Source: an uncultured Leptolyngbyaceae cyanobacterium (GTDB taxonomy: Bacteria; Cyanobacteriota; Cyanobacteriia; Leptolyngbyales; Leptolyngbyaceae). From it: 64,000 nucleotides of DNA. The notes below the pieces were generated by a model, which saw only the letters and a program-made list of their open reading frames with translations, ran no database searches and was not told the DNA's origin. The translations under genes were made by a program, and so were the position numbers. The stretch covers positions 1 through 64,000 of the forward strand of contig CALIDI010000031.1 of assembly GCA_938023035.1 (NCBI GenBank), written 5' to 3'. Each line of letters begins with the position of its first letter. Positions within the stretch are counted from its first letter, which is position 1. Positions 17,961 to 27,744 of this stretch are shown here, piece after piece.

Positions 17961-18000
17961 TCCAGAAACTGGAGTTGAACCAGTGACAAGACGGGTTGAG
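17961..18000 (-). pseudogene. tRNA-Phe-like 3' fragment (relic)
   Basis: On the minus strand the sequence contains a perfect 5-bp T-stem ACTGG/CCAGT around a 7-base TTCAACT loop (17968-17984), preceded by a variable-loop-like TTGTC and followed by an acceptor-like TTCTGGA. Order and spacing resemble the 3' half of a cyanobacterial tRNA-Phe. No D arm, intact anticodon arm or 5' acceptor strand is found, so this is at most a remnant. Confidence 0.35.
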
Positions 18001-18079
18001 AGGGTTGAGTGATCGAAGCGGCTGAGGCAGGAGAGAGCAGCTTTCCCCATATGGGTACCCATCGATTTAATCCCCAGTC

Positions 18080-19204
18080 CTAAGACAACAGCGGTAATTG
18101 GTGATTAGGTGGCGGATAACCCAAGTGTCGATACCCTGCCGCTGTGACTACCCGCCCCCGTAGTGTGCGGTTGAGGTAACCAATCTGAAGTAAGTAGGGT
18201 TCATAGACTTCCTCAATCGTTTGGGTATCTTCTCCTGTTGCCGCTGCCATCGTATCAAGCCCAACCGGGCCGCCGCCAAAGTTTTCAATCATTAGACTCA
18301 GGAGGCGGCGATCTGTCCAATCTAAACCACAGGGATCGACGTTATAGAGTTCTAATGCCTCCGCCGCGATCGCTGCTGTGATTGTCCCAGATTTTTTTAC
18401 CTGTACATAGTCGCGCACACGGCGAAGCAGGCGATTGGCAATCCGGGGTGTGCCCCGCGATCGCCGGGCAATTTCTGTCGCCCCCGAGTCGGTAACTGGC
18501 GTATCCAGTAATTTCGCCGTGCGCAGAACGATTTGAGTGAGTTCATCCAGCTCATAGAACCGCAGGCGTTGAATTAGACCAAAGCGATCGCGCAGGGGAG
18601 AGGTTAAAGCCCCCACCCGAGTAGTGGCTCCTACCAGCGTAAAGGGTTGCAGTGGAATGGAGCGGGTGCGGGCACCGGTACCCTTACCAATCGTCACATC
18701 AACCCGAAAGTCTTCCATCGCTGGATAAAGCAGCTCTTCGGTTACCCGCGGAAGACGATGAATTTCATCAATGAATAGCACATCACCCCGTTGTAGATTG
18801 ACCAGCAGGCCCATGATATCGCGGGGGCGCTCTAAAGCTGGAGCAGTTGTAATTTTGCAATTGACTCCCATTTCTGCCGCCAAAATCAATGCCATCGTCG
18901 TTTTTCCGAGACCGGGCGGCCCGTAGAGCAGCAAGTGGTCTAGACTTTCATTCCGTACTTTGCTGGCCTGAATCGCGATTCCCAGAACTTCCTTCAAATC
19001 TTTCTGACCCAGGTATTCAGCGAGCCGCTGGGGGCGAAGCTGTTCTTCCTGGTTGCCCTGTTCCTCTGGCTCGGCATTGGGTTTCAGTAAGGTGTTTTCA
19101 GATTGGTCTTTACCGGTGGCAGGGGTTGCCTTGGGGGCGGCACTAGGGCTTTCTGCGGGGGGATTGGTCGGCTCAGGAAACTGTTTTGACGAAATAATAG
19201 CCAT
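18080..19204 (-). CDS. ruvB: Holliday junction branch migration DNA helicase RuvB
   Basis: A 374-residue AAA+ motor that, with RuvA, drives Holliday junction branch migration. Walker [10 protein letters not shown] is at about 95-103, Walker [10 protein letters not shown] follows, then the sensor/arginine finger region ([11 protein letters not shown]) and the C-terminal winged helix ([23 protein letters not shown]). The N-terminus is about 50 residues longer than E. coli RuvB and is Pro/Ser/Ala-rich, as in other cyanobacteria. The ATG at 19204 is the only good start. No ruvA or ruvC nearby. Confidence 0.97.
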   Translation of the reverse strand: MAIISSKQFPEPTNPPAESPSAAPKATPATGKDQSENTLLKPNAEPEEQGNQEEQLRPQRLAEYLGQKDLKEVLGIAIQASKVRNESLDHLLLYGPPGLGKTTMALILAAEMGVNCKITTAPALERPRDIMGLLVNLQRGDVLFIDEIHRLPRVTEELLYPAMEDFRVDVTIGKGTGARTRSIPLQPFTLVGATTRVGALTSPLRDRFGLIQRLRFYELDELTQIVLRTAKLLDTPVTDSGATEIARRSRGTPRIANRLLRRVRDYVQVKKSGTITAAIAAEALELYNVDPCGLDWTDRRLLSLMIENFGGGPVGLDTMAAATGEDTQTIEEVYEPYLLQIGYLNRTLRGRVVTAAGYRHLGYPPPNHQLPLLS

Positions 19205-19531
19205 GGCGATGGGTTTGAAGACTTTGAGGGCAGAGACTGATGGTGGGGTTTCTGAAAGACTGGGCGGTCAAATCGCCTCACCAACGCTGAGTTTATCGAT
19301 GGTAGGCTGCAAGATCGCGATGTCACTGCTCGTTGTCGGCGCAGAGCACCACGGCAAAGAGCGAAGGAAATCCATGGAAAATTTGAGGTTCTGATCCAGA
19401 AGGTCAAGTGGTAGGTCGTTATCGAAGACAGGTACTTTGTACTATACACAATCGCTTCTCAGCCGTTAGATGTTGGCGATCGCACCTAAATTTTGTTAAG
19501 TTTTTTAACAAAGTTAATAGAGCCGTTTAAG

Positions 19532-20380
19532 ATGACCATTAACGGGGGGCAGCCCCAATTATTGCGATCGCCCTTTGACTCAATGATTTTTTCGCCTGGT
19601 GATGAGCTGAACCTGCCCCGTCTTCCTGACGGTCAGCCTGATTTGGGGCAATGTTCTGACCCAGAATTGCAAGCAGCCCTCTTAGAGAATCTTGCGTTGA
19701 GGGAGCAAATTGCGACTCAAACCCAGCTTTTGCAGTTAATGACGCATCAACTGGCGACTCCCCTGACTTCTCTGAGCGGGGCGCTGGGTCTGCTCACAGA
19801 GGCTGACTTAAGCGCAGATCATCGGCAAGAGTTTTTAGACCAGGTGCGTCAGGATATTGGGCGAATGCGCCATCTCTTGTCCGATCTAGGGGCCATTCGC
19901 CATGTGGAGACCGGAAAGCTTCAGACCCGGTCTGAGCCGCTCTCTGTCATTCAAATTGTGACTGAGGTGATGCAGGGCTTTAGCAATTGTTCTGTAACGT
20001 ATCACTTTGATCCTTCGTTGCCGCTGGTCTGGGGCGATCGCTGGCAGACCTCCCAGGTGCTGGTGAATCTAATTTCGAATGCTGTTAAATATTCGCCAGC
20101 CGGCTGTGTGCTGGAGGTGGGAGCGACGCAGATCCACCCCGATTGGCTAGAGGTTTGGGTGCGCGACCATGGGTTAGGCATTCCCGCAGCTGATCAACCC
20201 CATATCTTTGATCGGTTTTATCGGGTTAAGCATGGCGATCGCCACCATATTCAAGGAACAGGGCTGGGATTGGCACTTTGCAAACTCCTGGTTGAAAACC
20301 AGGGCGGGCAACTTGGGTTTGAATCCACCCATGGGAAGGGGAGTCGATTTTTCTTTACCCTGCCGACCCGGGCGCGCTAA
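19532..20380 (+). CDS. Sensor histidine kinase, orphan
   Basis: A 282-residue soluble kinase without membrane segments. The H-box is [12 protein letters not shown] with His about 72, followed by the N-box [16 protein letters not shown]1 [10 protein letters not shown]-box FDRFYRVK and G2 [10 protein letters not shown]. There is no recognisable sensor domain: only about 60 residues precede the dimerisation helices, ending in a short coiled coil ([14 protein letters not shown]). No response regulator is adjacent. ATG at 19532 is preferred; a TTG at 19493 would add 13 hydrophobic residues. Its 3' end overlaps the convergent ddl gene by 26 bases. Confidence 0.9.
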   Translation: MTINGGQPQLLRSPFDSMIFSPGDELNLPRLPDGQPDLGQCSDPELQAALLENLALREQIATQTQLLQLMTHQLATPLTSLSGALGLLTEADLSADHRQEFLDQVRQDIGRMRHLLSDLGAIRHVETGKLQTRSEPLSVIQIVTEVMQGFSNCSVTYHFDPSLPLVWGDRWQTSQVLVNLISNAVKYSPAGCVLEVGATQIHPDWLEVWVRDHGLGIPAADQPHIFDRFYRVKHGDRHHIQGTGLGLALCKLLVENQGGQLGFESTHGKGSRFFFTLPTRAR

Positions 20381-21467
20381 CCTGACCGGCGTGGCGTTCT
20401 AGGGCAAACTGCACTAATTGATCGACAAGATCGGGAAACGGTACACCGCTGGCGGCCCAAAGCTGAGGATACATGCTGGTCGAGGTAAAACCTGGAAGCG
20501 TATTAATTTCGTTAATCAAGATTTCGCTGGTATTTTCCACATAGAAAAAATCAACTCTTGCCAGCCCTGCCGCGTCGATCGCTTGAAACGCTTGAATCGC
20601 AGCTGCACGAATTTGTTCGCTAACGGCAGCCGGTAAATCTGCTGGAATAATTAGATTTGCTTGCCCTTCTGTATATTTGGTTTCGTAGTCGTAGAAATCG
20701 CTTTGGTAAGTGATTTCTCCAACAACAGAGGCTTTGGGGTTGTCATTGCCTAAAACAGCGCATTCCACTTCACGAGCAAGCACACCCGCTTCAACAATAA
20801 TGCGGCGGTCATAACTAGCGGCATTATCCAGAGCGGCTTCCAGTTGAGTACGGTTGCGCGCCTTAGAAATCCCTACAGAAGAACCCAGGTTGGCGGGTTT
20901 GATAAAGCAGGGATAACCCAACGTGGCTTCAATTTGGTCGCACAATTTCGGAAAAACGCAGGGGTTTGACCAAATCTGAGCGCGGGTGACCGCAAGGTAT
21001 CGCACTTGGGGCAGACCGGCCTGGGCAAAGGCCGTTTTCATGGCGAGCTTGTCCATACCGGTGGCAGATCCCAATACGCCAGAACCGACAAACGGTACCT
21101 GGAGAAGTTTGAGTAACCCCTGAATTGTGCCATCCTCGCCATTTGGCCCATGCAAAATCGGGAACCAGACGTCGACTTCTGCGGCCTCCACCGGAAATTG
21201 CCAGCGAGCCAGTCGCTGCTGAGCGATGTGTGTTGTCGAGTCATCTATGGTTTTTGGGGGCACAGCGATCGCAGATTCCAGCACCGCCTGGGCGATCGCG
21301 GGGTTACACCAATCCCCATTTTTTTGAATATAAAACGGTAGCAGGTCATATTTTTCGCGGTTTGCACCGGTCGCCAGGGCACGGGCGATCGCCCCCGCCG
21401 AGCGAATCGAGACTTCATGCTCTCCAGAGCGCCCGCCGAACAACAGCCCAACTTTTTGCTTTGCCAT
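20355..21467 (-). CDS. ddl: D-alanine--D-alanine ligase
   Basis: A 370-residue ATP-grasp ligase that makes the D-Ala-D-Ala dipeptide of peptidoglycan. Seen: [17 protein letters not shown] at the N-terminus, [21 protein letters not shown] in the ATP-grasp region, and the C-terminal metal-binding [17 protein letters not shown]. Length matches the longer cyanobacterial Ddl type. The C-terminal tail lies over the end of the kinase gene. Confidence 0.96.
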   Translation of the reverse strand: MAKQKVGLLFGGRSGEHEVSIRSAGAIARALATGANREKYDLLPFYIQKNGDWCNPAIAQAVLESAIAVPPKTIDDSTTHIAQQRLARWQFPVEAAEVDVWFPILHGPNGEDGTIQGLLKLLQVPFVGSGVLGSATGMDKLAMKTAFAQAGLPQVRYLAVTRAQIWSNPCVFPKLCDQIEATLGYPCFIKPANLGSSVGISKARNRTQLEAALDNAASYDRRIIVEAGVLAREVECAVLGNDNPKASVVGEITYQSDFYDYETKYTEGQANLIIPADLPAAVSEQIRAAAIQAFQAIDAAGLARVDFFYVENTSEILINEINTLPGFTSTSMYPQLWAASGVPFPDLVDQLVQFALERHAGQVSAPGSAG

Positions 21468-21709
21468 AACCTGCTTACCTTCTCAATCAAATCGTTATCA
21501 CTGCGGCTAGGCCGCCATAGCCAGTAATCTACCCTGAAGCCGGGTTATACAAAAATTAACCTTTCCAAGAACATAAAAGTATTGGAATCAGCGCCAGTCC
21601 TGTCAAGATAGAACCGGTGAGTTATAAAACTACATTAAACTCATTGCTAACATCAGGTCGTCTATTCATTCCTTTTTTGGTGCGCTCCTTCTAACTCCAA
21701 CCTGAAGCT

Positions 21710-22345
21710 ATGCAACGACCGAGCTCTCCCTTCAATCCTGATCGCATCCAGAATGATCCCCAGCCGTTGTTCTTGTTCCCTCCCCAGGGAAGGGCGGTAG
21801 CGGTAGATCGAGCGCTAGAAAGTGAGGCCACTGGACGACGACGTTATTCTACAGAAAGACGAGGTGTCTACGCAGACAACGAGGTTGATTGGCTCCGTCG
21901 GGGCGAGGTACTGGCCAATCAAGGGATGTATGCAGAAGCCTTGGAGCATTTCGACCAGGCGATTGCCCTTAATCCTGAGGCCGCAGAGGCCTGGGTTTTT
22001 CGAGGCGTAATGCTGATCCACCTGGGTGAATACCAGGTGGCATTGGAAAGTTGCGATCGCGCCATTCAACTGGCTCCTGATCATCAGGAGGCCTGGATTT
22101 TTCGAGGAGTCGCCCTCCATCGTTTAGGTTCTTACCAATTGGCTTATAAAAGCTATCAACAGGCCATCGGGGTGCCTCAGACTCACTGGCAACAAGTGTT
22201 AAAGCAAATCGGGCAATTTCTTCTCAGGTTTTTAGAGAGAGTGCCACTGGTTCAGCACATCTTGGATTCTCGACCACAAGATCCGGATAATCCTGAGTCT
22301 TTTAGAGAAAGGACCAGAGGAAAGGACTTGAACTGTAAACCCTGA
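21710..22345 (+). CDS. Tetratricopeptide repeat protein
   Basis: A 211-residue protein with two clear TPR units and part of a third between about 65 and 160 (LANQGMYAEALEHFDQAIAL; WVFRGVMLIHLGEYQVALESCDRAIQL; WIFRGVALHRLGSYQLAYKSYQQAIG). The N-terminal 60 residues are polar, Pro/Arg-rich and probably disordered. The C-terminal part has a short amphipathic helix (ILRFLERVP-like) and a charged tail. There is no signal peptide. Function not predictable. It stands alone, divergent from ddl. Confidence 0.75.
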   Translation: MQRPSSPFNPDRIQNDPQPLFLFPPQGRAVAVDRALESEATGRRRYSTERRGVYADNEVDWLRRGEVLANQGMYAEALEHFDQAIALNPEAAEAWVFRGVMLIHLGEYQVALESCDRAIQLAPDHQEAWIFRGVALHRLGSYQLAYKSYQQAIGVPQTHWQQVLKQIGQFLLRFLERVPLVQHILDSRPQDPDNPESFRERTRGKDLNCKP

Positions 22346-22799
22346 CTGTTCTCAGCTATTTTTGAAGAGAGGTAACCAACCTCTAACTGCCACAGGCCAG
22401 GGCGTATCACGAGGCGGAGTTCAAAATGAAAAATGCTTAGTAGGCATAAGGGGGCAGGCTGAACTGGGCTGCAAGTAATTTTTGTTACTGCGTTCTTCAA
22501 AACTTCGTAAACCAATCATTCATGTAGGGAGCTTGGCAAAGGCCAGAAATGAAAGTGTTTACTTGAGTTCTCAGACGGTAATTGGGCATCTTTGTGTTGA
22601 TGTTTTGGTGAAGTCGTAGAAGCACAATTGAATCCAGAGGCCAGCAAAAGTTATAAGCTGTGTTAAAGCCCTGCCTTAGTTAGAAAAAGTTGCTCTAAAG
22701 GGGAGGGTTGGCTCTGCTGATCCGTTAAAAATTTCAGCTAGGCAGGCAATCAAAGAACTGTACAGTTGGTTGGGTGTAGTAGGTTAAGGAATTAAATGA
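22346..22799. other. Intergenic region before the dTDP-sugar cluster
   Basis: About 450 bases without a credible gene. A short inverted repeat GAGGT...ACCTC after the TPR stop lacks a T-run. The promoter of rfbC should lie at the right end; an AAGGA ribosome binding site is seen just before 22800. Confidence 0.45.
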
Positions 22800-23345
22800 A
22801 TGAATGTCATCTCGACAGCAATTCCTGAAGTGCTGATTATTGAGCCTCGTGTCTTTGGCGACGAACGGGGCTTTTTTATGGAGAGCTATAACCAGCAGGC
22901 CTTTGCTGATAAAGCAGGAATCACGGCCCACTTTGTGCAGGATAATCACTCGCGCTCTAGTAAAAACGTCCTTCGAGGATTACATTATCAAATTCAGCAG
23001 GCCCAGGGTAAGCTTGTGCGGGCCATTGTGGGAACAATATTGGATGTTGCTGTTGATATTCGGCGGAGTTCTCCGACCTTCGGTCAATGGGTCAGTTGTG
23101 AGCTGAGTGCTGAAAACAAGCGGATGCTTTGGGTTCCGGCTGGTTTTGCGCACGGCTTTCTGGTGACTTCAGAGGTTGCAGAAGTGCTGTACAAAGCAAC
23201 CGATTTCTATGCTCCCCAGTACGAGCGCTCGATTTTGTGGAACGACCCAGACCTGGCGATCGCCTGGAACCTAGATGGAGAACCCGTCCTCTCTGCCAAA
23301 GATCTGGCAGGGAAACCCCTGAAAGATGCCGAAGTTTACTCTTAG
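22800..23345 (+). CDS. rfbC: dTDP-4-dehydrorhamnose 3,5-epimerase
   Basis: A 181-residue RmlC cupin that epimerises dTDP-4-keto-6-deoxyglucose at C3 and C5 in dTDP-L-rhamnose synthesis. Seen: EPRVFGDERGFFMESYN, the catalytic His in VLRGLHYQ, the active Lys in GKLVRAIVG, VAVDIRRSSPTFG, and the Tyr-containing ATDFYAPQYERSILWNDP. First gene of a four-gene block, 27 bases ahead of rfbA. Confidence 0.95.
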   Translation: MNVISTAIPEVLIIEPRVFGDERGFFMESYNQQAFADKAGITAHFVQDNHSRSSKNVLRGLHYQIQQAQGKLVRAIVGTILDVAVDIRRSSPTFGQWVSCELSAENKRMLWVPAGFAHGFLVTSEVAEVLYKATDFYAPQYERSILWNDPDLAIAWNLDGEPVLSAKDLAGKPLKDAEVYS

Positions 23346-23372
23346 CCCACTTCTTCTATCTCTCTAACCCCT

Positions 23373-24449
23373 ATGAAAGCAATCATTCTCAGTGGCGGTA
23401 AAGGTACTCGGTTACGACCTCTCACCTACACTGGTGCCAAACAACTGGTACCCGTTGCCAATAAGCCCATCCTCTGGTACGGCATTGAATCTATCGTAGC
23501 GGCTGGCATTACCGATATTGGTATTATCATTAGCCCCGAAACGGGTGAAGAGGTGAAAACCAAGACCGGCAATGGGGAACAGTTTGGCGCTAATATCACT
23601 TATATCTTGCAGGATAAGCCTGCGGGGTTGGCCCACGCAGTGAAAACGGCTCGTCCTTTCTTGGGCGATTCTCCCTTTGTGATGTACCTAGGGGATAACC
23701 TGATTCAAGATCGGCTAAGTCCCCTGCTGAATATCTTCAAAGAGCAGCATATGGATGCCCTGATTATGCTGCGCCCAGTCCCTAACCCTACGGCCTTTGG
23801 CGTGGCTGAAGTCGATTCCCAGGGCAAAGTTCTACGACTGGTCGAAAAGCCCAAGGTGCCGCCTTCAAACCTGGCCTTAGTGGGCATTTATTTCTTTGAT
23901 AAAAGTATCCATGCGGCCATTGATCGCATCCAGCCCTCTGCAAGGGGTGAATTAGAAATCACCGATGCAATCCAAAACCTGATTGATCACAACTTGCATG
24001 TCGAAGCAAGTCAAATCGAGGGCTGGTGGCTTGATACAGGAAAGAAAGATGATTTGCTGAGTGCTAACCAAATTATCCTAGATACCTGTTTGCTTCAGCC
24101 CGTCGTTGCAGGCAATATCGATGAGAAGAGTCAAATCTCTGGCCGGGTGCAAGTTGGCGAGGGTTCCACCTTAATTAATTGCACAGTGCGTGGCCCGGTG
24201 ACCATCGGTAAGGGATGCCATCTCGAAAACTGCTTTATTGGCCCCTATAGCAGTATTGCGGATCAGGTTCATCTGGTCGATGTCGATGTGGAACACAGTG
24301 TGATTTTACAAGGGGCTAAAATTTCTGGCATTCATCAACGCATTGTTGATAGTGTGATTGGGCAACGCGCTCAGCTCCATGCGGCGCCTCCACGCCCTAA
24401 AGCACTACGGTTTATGATTGGCGATGATTGTCAAATTGAGTTGACTTAG
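23373..24449 (+). CDS. rfbA: Glucose-1-phosphate thymidylyltransferase, long form (StrD-type)
   Basis: A 358-residue enzyme that makes dTDP-glucose from glucose-1-phosphate and dTTP. The N-terminal nucleotidyltransferase fold has GGKGTRLRPLTYTGAKQLVPVANKP, the DNLI metal site (YLGDNLI) and VEKPKVPPSN. The C-terminal 100 residues form a left-handed beta-helix (hexapeptide-like GRVQVGEG, NCTVRGPVTIGKGCHLENC). This is the long rmlA type typical of StrD relatives and archaea, not the roughly 290-residue E. coli form. Directly follows rfbC. Confidence 0.92.
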   Translation: MKAIILSGGKGTRLRPLTYTGAKQLVPVANKPILWYGIESIVAAGITDIGIIISPETGEEVKTKTGNGEQFGANITYILQDKPAGLAHAVKTARPFLGDSPFVMYLGDNLIQDRLSPLLNIFKEQHMDALIMLRPVPNPTAFGVAEVDSQGKVLRLVEKPKVPPSNLALVGIYFFDKSIHAAIDRIQPSARGELEITDAIQNLIDHNLHVEASQIEGWWLDTGKKDDLLSANQIILDTCLLQPVVAGNIDEKSQISGRVQVGEGSTLINCTVRGPVTIGKGCHLENCFIGPYSSIADQVHLVDVDVEHSVILQGAKISGIHQRIVDSVIGQRAQLHAAPPRPKALRFMIGDDCQIELT

Positions 24450-24848
24450 ATCGTCTCTGCACCGTTCATGATAGCGGGTGAGAGGGCGATCGCTAACCGC
24501 AAAACCGACGCTGTGCTACGAAATTTTAGTTGGCTCAGGCTCTTGCATGGGTGGTGCTAGATCAATGGTGCTGAAATCAGCGAAATGGAGTGCCCAGAAT
24601 TCTGGATTTTAAGGAATCTAGGAATTGGCCGATCCTGAGTCTAGTGACCCTGGATCTGATACCGTTTTGGACTCAGGGCTTGCAATTTTGGATCGCAGAA
24701 CCCCCGCAACGCCAAATGCTCAGTCGAAGAGTTGGCGTGCCCTCCGCTGCAATTGGGATGAGGTCACTCAATGACATCTGAAGCCCTTTGCCTATCGAAC
24801 TGCGCCTTGCCGTGGGCGTGTTGTAAAAAAATCAGCGAACTACCGTGT
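24450..24848. other. Intergenic gap within the sugar cluster
   Basis: About 400 bases. A long-range inverted repeat CCTGAGTC (near 24631) with GACTCAGG (near 24670) is visible. A 63-codon frame here has no family character. The gap suggests that the glycosyltransferase has its own promoter. Confidence 0.4.
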
Positions 24849-26285
24849 ATGAGCAATGACAAAACCACCGATAGTACAAGTGCCATGCAAGGCATTCACC
24901 CCCGGATTTTAATTGTGGCCGAAAATGCATCGGCAAAGTTTGGCGGAGAAGCCGCTCTGCCAATGCACTATTTCCGCAAATTTCGGGCAGCTCAACTGGA
25001 AACCTGGTTAATTGCGCATGAACGCACACGGGCAGAATTAAGCAGTCTGTTTCCTCAAGATTTTGACCGGATCTATTTTGTTCCCGATACGATCTGGCAT
25101 CGCCTTCTTTGGAATCTGGGCAGCCTCTTACCCCGTAAGCTTGCCAATATGACCCTTGGCTTTTTAATGAGTTTATTGAGTCAGATGATTCAGCGCCAAC
25201 TCATCCGCCGGGTGGTGCGTCAACATCAGGTGGATATCATCCACCAACCGATTCCGGTCTCTCCGAAGGAACCTTCGATGATTTTTGGCATGGGGGTGCC
25301 CGTTGTGATTGGACCTATGAATGGAGGGATGAATTATCCTCCGGCCTTTCAAGCAATGGAGAGTCGGTTGGTGCGTTCTGCGGTTGGTATGGGTCGGTTC
25401 TTCGCAGATTGGATGAATGTGCTGATTCCTGGAAAGCGGCAGGCGGCCCTGCTGCTAGTGGCTAATCAGCGTACCAGGGCGGCCCTCCCAAAGGGGATTG
25501 GCTCAAGGGTGGTTGAGCTGGTTGAGAATGGGGTGGATTTAGCTATCTGGCAGCCGAAGCCAGAGATTGTGGGCTTATCCAATGAATCGAAATCCAATGA
25601 ATCGAAATCGCTACTAGCGGCTGGAGCAGCGCCCCAACCCATTCGATTTATTTTTGTGGGGCGGTTAGTTGCTTGGAAGGCTGTTGATTTACTCATTGAG
25701 GCATTTAGCCGGCTTGCGCCAGAACTACCAATCAGTCTAGAAATTATTGGCGATGGGGTGGAGCGATCGCGCCTGGAAATGCAGGCCCATCACTTGGGTT
25801 TGTGGACAAAGACTGAGGCCAGCTTGACCCAAGCAAATCCCAGCCCGAATCGGGTTGAGTTTTTAGGCTGGCTTTCTCAGGTAGAGTGCGCCCGGCACTT
25901 GCAACGGGCTGACGTCATGGTCTTACCCAGCCTGTGGGAGTGTGGCGGGGCGGTTGTGCTGGAAGCAATGGCCGTCGGGCTACCTGTGATTGCCACCAAC
26001 TGGGGTGGCCCTGCTGACTACCTGAATGAAAGTTGTGGAATCTTGGTTGATCCAGTGAGTCGAGAAGGCTTGATTGCTGGATTAGCCAGCGCGATGCGGC
26101 AACTAGCGGTGGCTCCTGAATTACGCCTGGCTATGGGAAAAGCCGGTCGGGAACGGGTGGTGCAACAGTTTAATTGGGATGTTAAAGCAGAGCAAATGCT
26201 GCGTCTTTATCAAAGTGTTCTAGAGACATCCCCAGATTTGGCAGAAGCCCTGGTGACTGAACCAGTGCAATCGGCTCAGGGTTGA
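24849..26285 (+). CDS. Glycosyltransferase family 4 protein
   Basis: A 478-residue GT-B glycosyltransferase. The donor domain shows FVGRLVAWKAVDLLIEAF, LEIIGDGVERSRL, EFLGWLSQ and the EX7E motif in PSLWECGGAVVLEAMAVGLPVI. The acceptor domain begins RILIVAENASAKFGGEAALP, a common cyanobacterial variant. ATG at 24849 is preferred; the frame is open to an ATG at 24771 whose first 26 residues are Cys-rich and unlike the family. Between the two domains a perfect 15-bp tandem repeat encodes SNESK twice. It lies between rfbA and rfbB, so it probably uses a dTDP-6-deoxysugar or acts in the same glycan pathway. Confidence 0.87.
   Translation: MSNDKTTDSTSAMQGIHPRILIVAENASAKFGGEAALPMHYFRKFRAAQLETWLIAHERTRAELSSLFPQDFDRIYFVPDTIWHRLLWNLGSLLPRKLANMTLGFLMSLLSQMIQRQLIRRVVRQHQVDIIHQPIPVSPKEPSMIFGMGVPVVIGPMNGGMNYPPAFQAMESRLVRSAVGMGRFFADWMNVLIPGKRQAALLLVANQRTRAALPKGIGSRVVELVENGVDLAIWQPKPEIVGLSNESKSNESKSLLAAGAAPQPIRFIFVGRLVAWKAVDLLIEAFSRLAPELPISLEIIGDGVERSRLEMQAHHLGLWTKTEASLTQANPSPNRVEFLGWLSQVECARHLQRADVMVLPSLWECGGAVVLEAMAVGLPVIATNWGGPADYLNESCGILVDPVSREGLIAGLASAMRQLAVAPELRLAMGKAGRERVVQQFNWDVKAEQMLRLYQSVLETSPDLAEALVTEPVQSAQG
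25578..25607 (+). repeat. 15-bp tandem repeat inside the glycosyltransferase gene
   Basis: TCCAATGAATCGAAA is present twice in direct succession, in frame, encoding SNESK twice in the linker between the two Rossmann domains. Confidence 0.85.
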
Positions 26286-26323
26286 GTCCTTTGTCCTTAT
26301 TTGTTGATGAAAGAGGTAAAACC

Positions 26324-27415
26324 ATGACAGAGCAGTTAGGAATCCGAACCCCCCGACGTTTGATTGTGACCGGTGGTGCCGGGTTTATTGGGGCCAATTT
26401 TGTTCACTATTGGTGTGGCAAATATCCTGGCGATCGCGTGGTTGTGCTGGATGCTCTCACCTACGCGGGTAACCGAGCTACGATTGCCCCCCTGGAGGGC
26501 AAAGCGAATTTGCGCTTTGTGCAGGGAGATATTTGCGATCGCCCCTTAATTGATCAGTTACTTAAAGAAGAAGACATTGATCTTCTAGTGCACTTCGCCG
26601 CAGAATCTCATGTGGATCGCTCCATCCTGGGGCCAGGAGCGTTTGTCCAGACGAACGTTGTCGGAACCTTCACCCTGCTGGAGGCCTTTCGGCAGCATTG
26701 GCTGGCTCATGATCAGCCTGATACTTTTCGCTTCCATCACGTTTCCACGGATGAGGTTTATGGCAGTTTGGAACCAGACGATCCTGCCTTTACGGAGACA
26801 ACTCCCTACGCGCCCAACAGCCCCTACTCGGCATCAAAGGCTGGTAGCGACCACCTTGTGCGGGCCTACCATCATACCTATGGGTTGCCGACGTTGATGA
26901 CCAATTGTTCCAATAACTACGGACCTTACCATTTCCCCGAAAAGCTGATCCCGTTGATGTGCATCAATATTCTTTTAGGGAAACCTTTGCCGGTCTATGG
27001 GGATGGCCAAAATGTACGGGATTGGCTATATGTCGAAGACCACTGTAGCGCCATTGATGCGGTTATCCATGGGAGCAAGCCAGGTGAAACCTATAATGTT
27101 GGCGGCAACAACGAGGTGAAAAACCTTGATCTTGTTCATAAGCTCTGTGATCTGATGGATGAACTAGCGCCTGATCTTCCGGTTCGTCCGGCCAAACAAC
27201 TGATTACCTTTGTCAAAGATCGTCCCGGCCACGACCGTCGTTATGCGATCAATGCCACCAAGCTGAAAACAGACCTGGGCTGGACTCCGGCGCAAACGGT
27301 TGATAGTGGCCTGCGGCAAACCGTACTCTGGTATCTCAATCACCGGGATTGGTGGCAACCGCTCTTATCTCAGGAATACCAGGCGTACTACCAAAAGGTT
27401 TATGCCTCTGTATAG
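26324..27415 (+). CDS. rfbB: dTDP-glucose 4,6-dehydratase
   Basis: A 363-residue short-chain dehydrogenase/reductase that converts dTDP-glucose to dTDP-4-keto-6-deoxyglucose. Seen: NAD loop GGAGFIGANF, active-site STDEVYGS, YSASKAGSDH with the Tyr/Lys pair, and NNYGPYHFPEKLIPLM. ATG at 26324 has an AGAGG ribosome binding site; the frame is open to a GTG at 26282 overlapping the previous gene. The final rhamnose gene rfbD does not follow. Confidence 0.96.
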   Translation: MTEQLGIRTPRRLIVTGGAGFIGANFVHYWCGKYPGDRVVVLDALTYAGNRATIAPLEGKANLRFVQGDICDRPLIDQLLKEEDIDLLVHFAAESHVDRSILGPGAFVQTNVVGTFTLLEAFRQHWLAHDQPDTFRFHHVSTDEVYGSLEPDDPAFTETTPYAPNSPYSASKAGSDHLVRAYHHTYGLPTLMTNCSNNYGPYHFPEKLIPLMCINILLGKPLPVYGDGQNVRDWLYVEDHCSAIDAVIHGSKPGETYNVGGNNEVKNLDLVHKLCDLMDELAPDLPVRPAKQLITFVKDRPGHDRRYAINATKLKTDLGWTPAQTVDSGLRQTVLWYLNHRDWWQPLLSQEYQAYYQKVYASV

Positions 27416-27744
27416 AGTGATAGGGATAATAGAGTGATAGGGCCAGGGGGGTTGTGTTGTCTTCTGCTTTTTCTTTTGGCCCTAGGGGACGTTTACTTCT
27501 ATGGTGAAGCCCTGTGCAAAACCTGGCGGGTCTGGCATCCAAATTGTCTCTAGACGGAGTAGTTAAGGCGGGATAAGCACCTCTTTCCTTGATTTCCCTT
27601 GATTTCCCTTGATTTCTAAGGAAGGGGGAGGGATTGAAGCAAGCCACGAGCTTTTAGACGGGCGAATTTTGCAAATCAGCGGAATGGTCTCTGCCTGAGT
27701 ACGAGATTAACCCATCTCTTGGTCGTCTAGTTACATTCATGTTC
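27416..27744. other. Intergenic region with decamer tandem repeat
   Basis: About 330 bases between convergent genes. It contains a tandem repeat of CCTTGATTTC, three perfect copies at 27587-27616, and a duplicated TAGAGTGATAGG immediately after the rfbB stop. No gene or clear terminator recognised. Confidence 0.5.
27587..27616. repeat. Three-copy decamer tandem repeat
   Basis: CCTTGATTTC is repeated three times exactly between the convergent rfbB and aminotransferase genes. Copy number of such short arrays often varies between strains. Confidence 0.85.
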
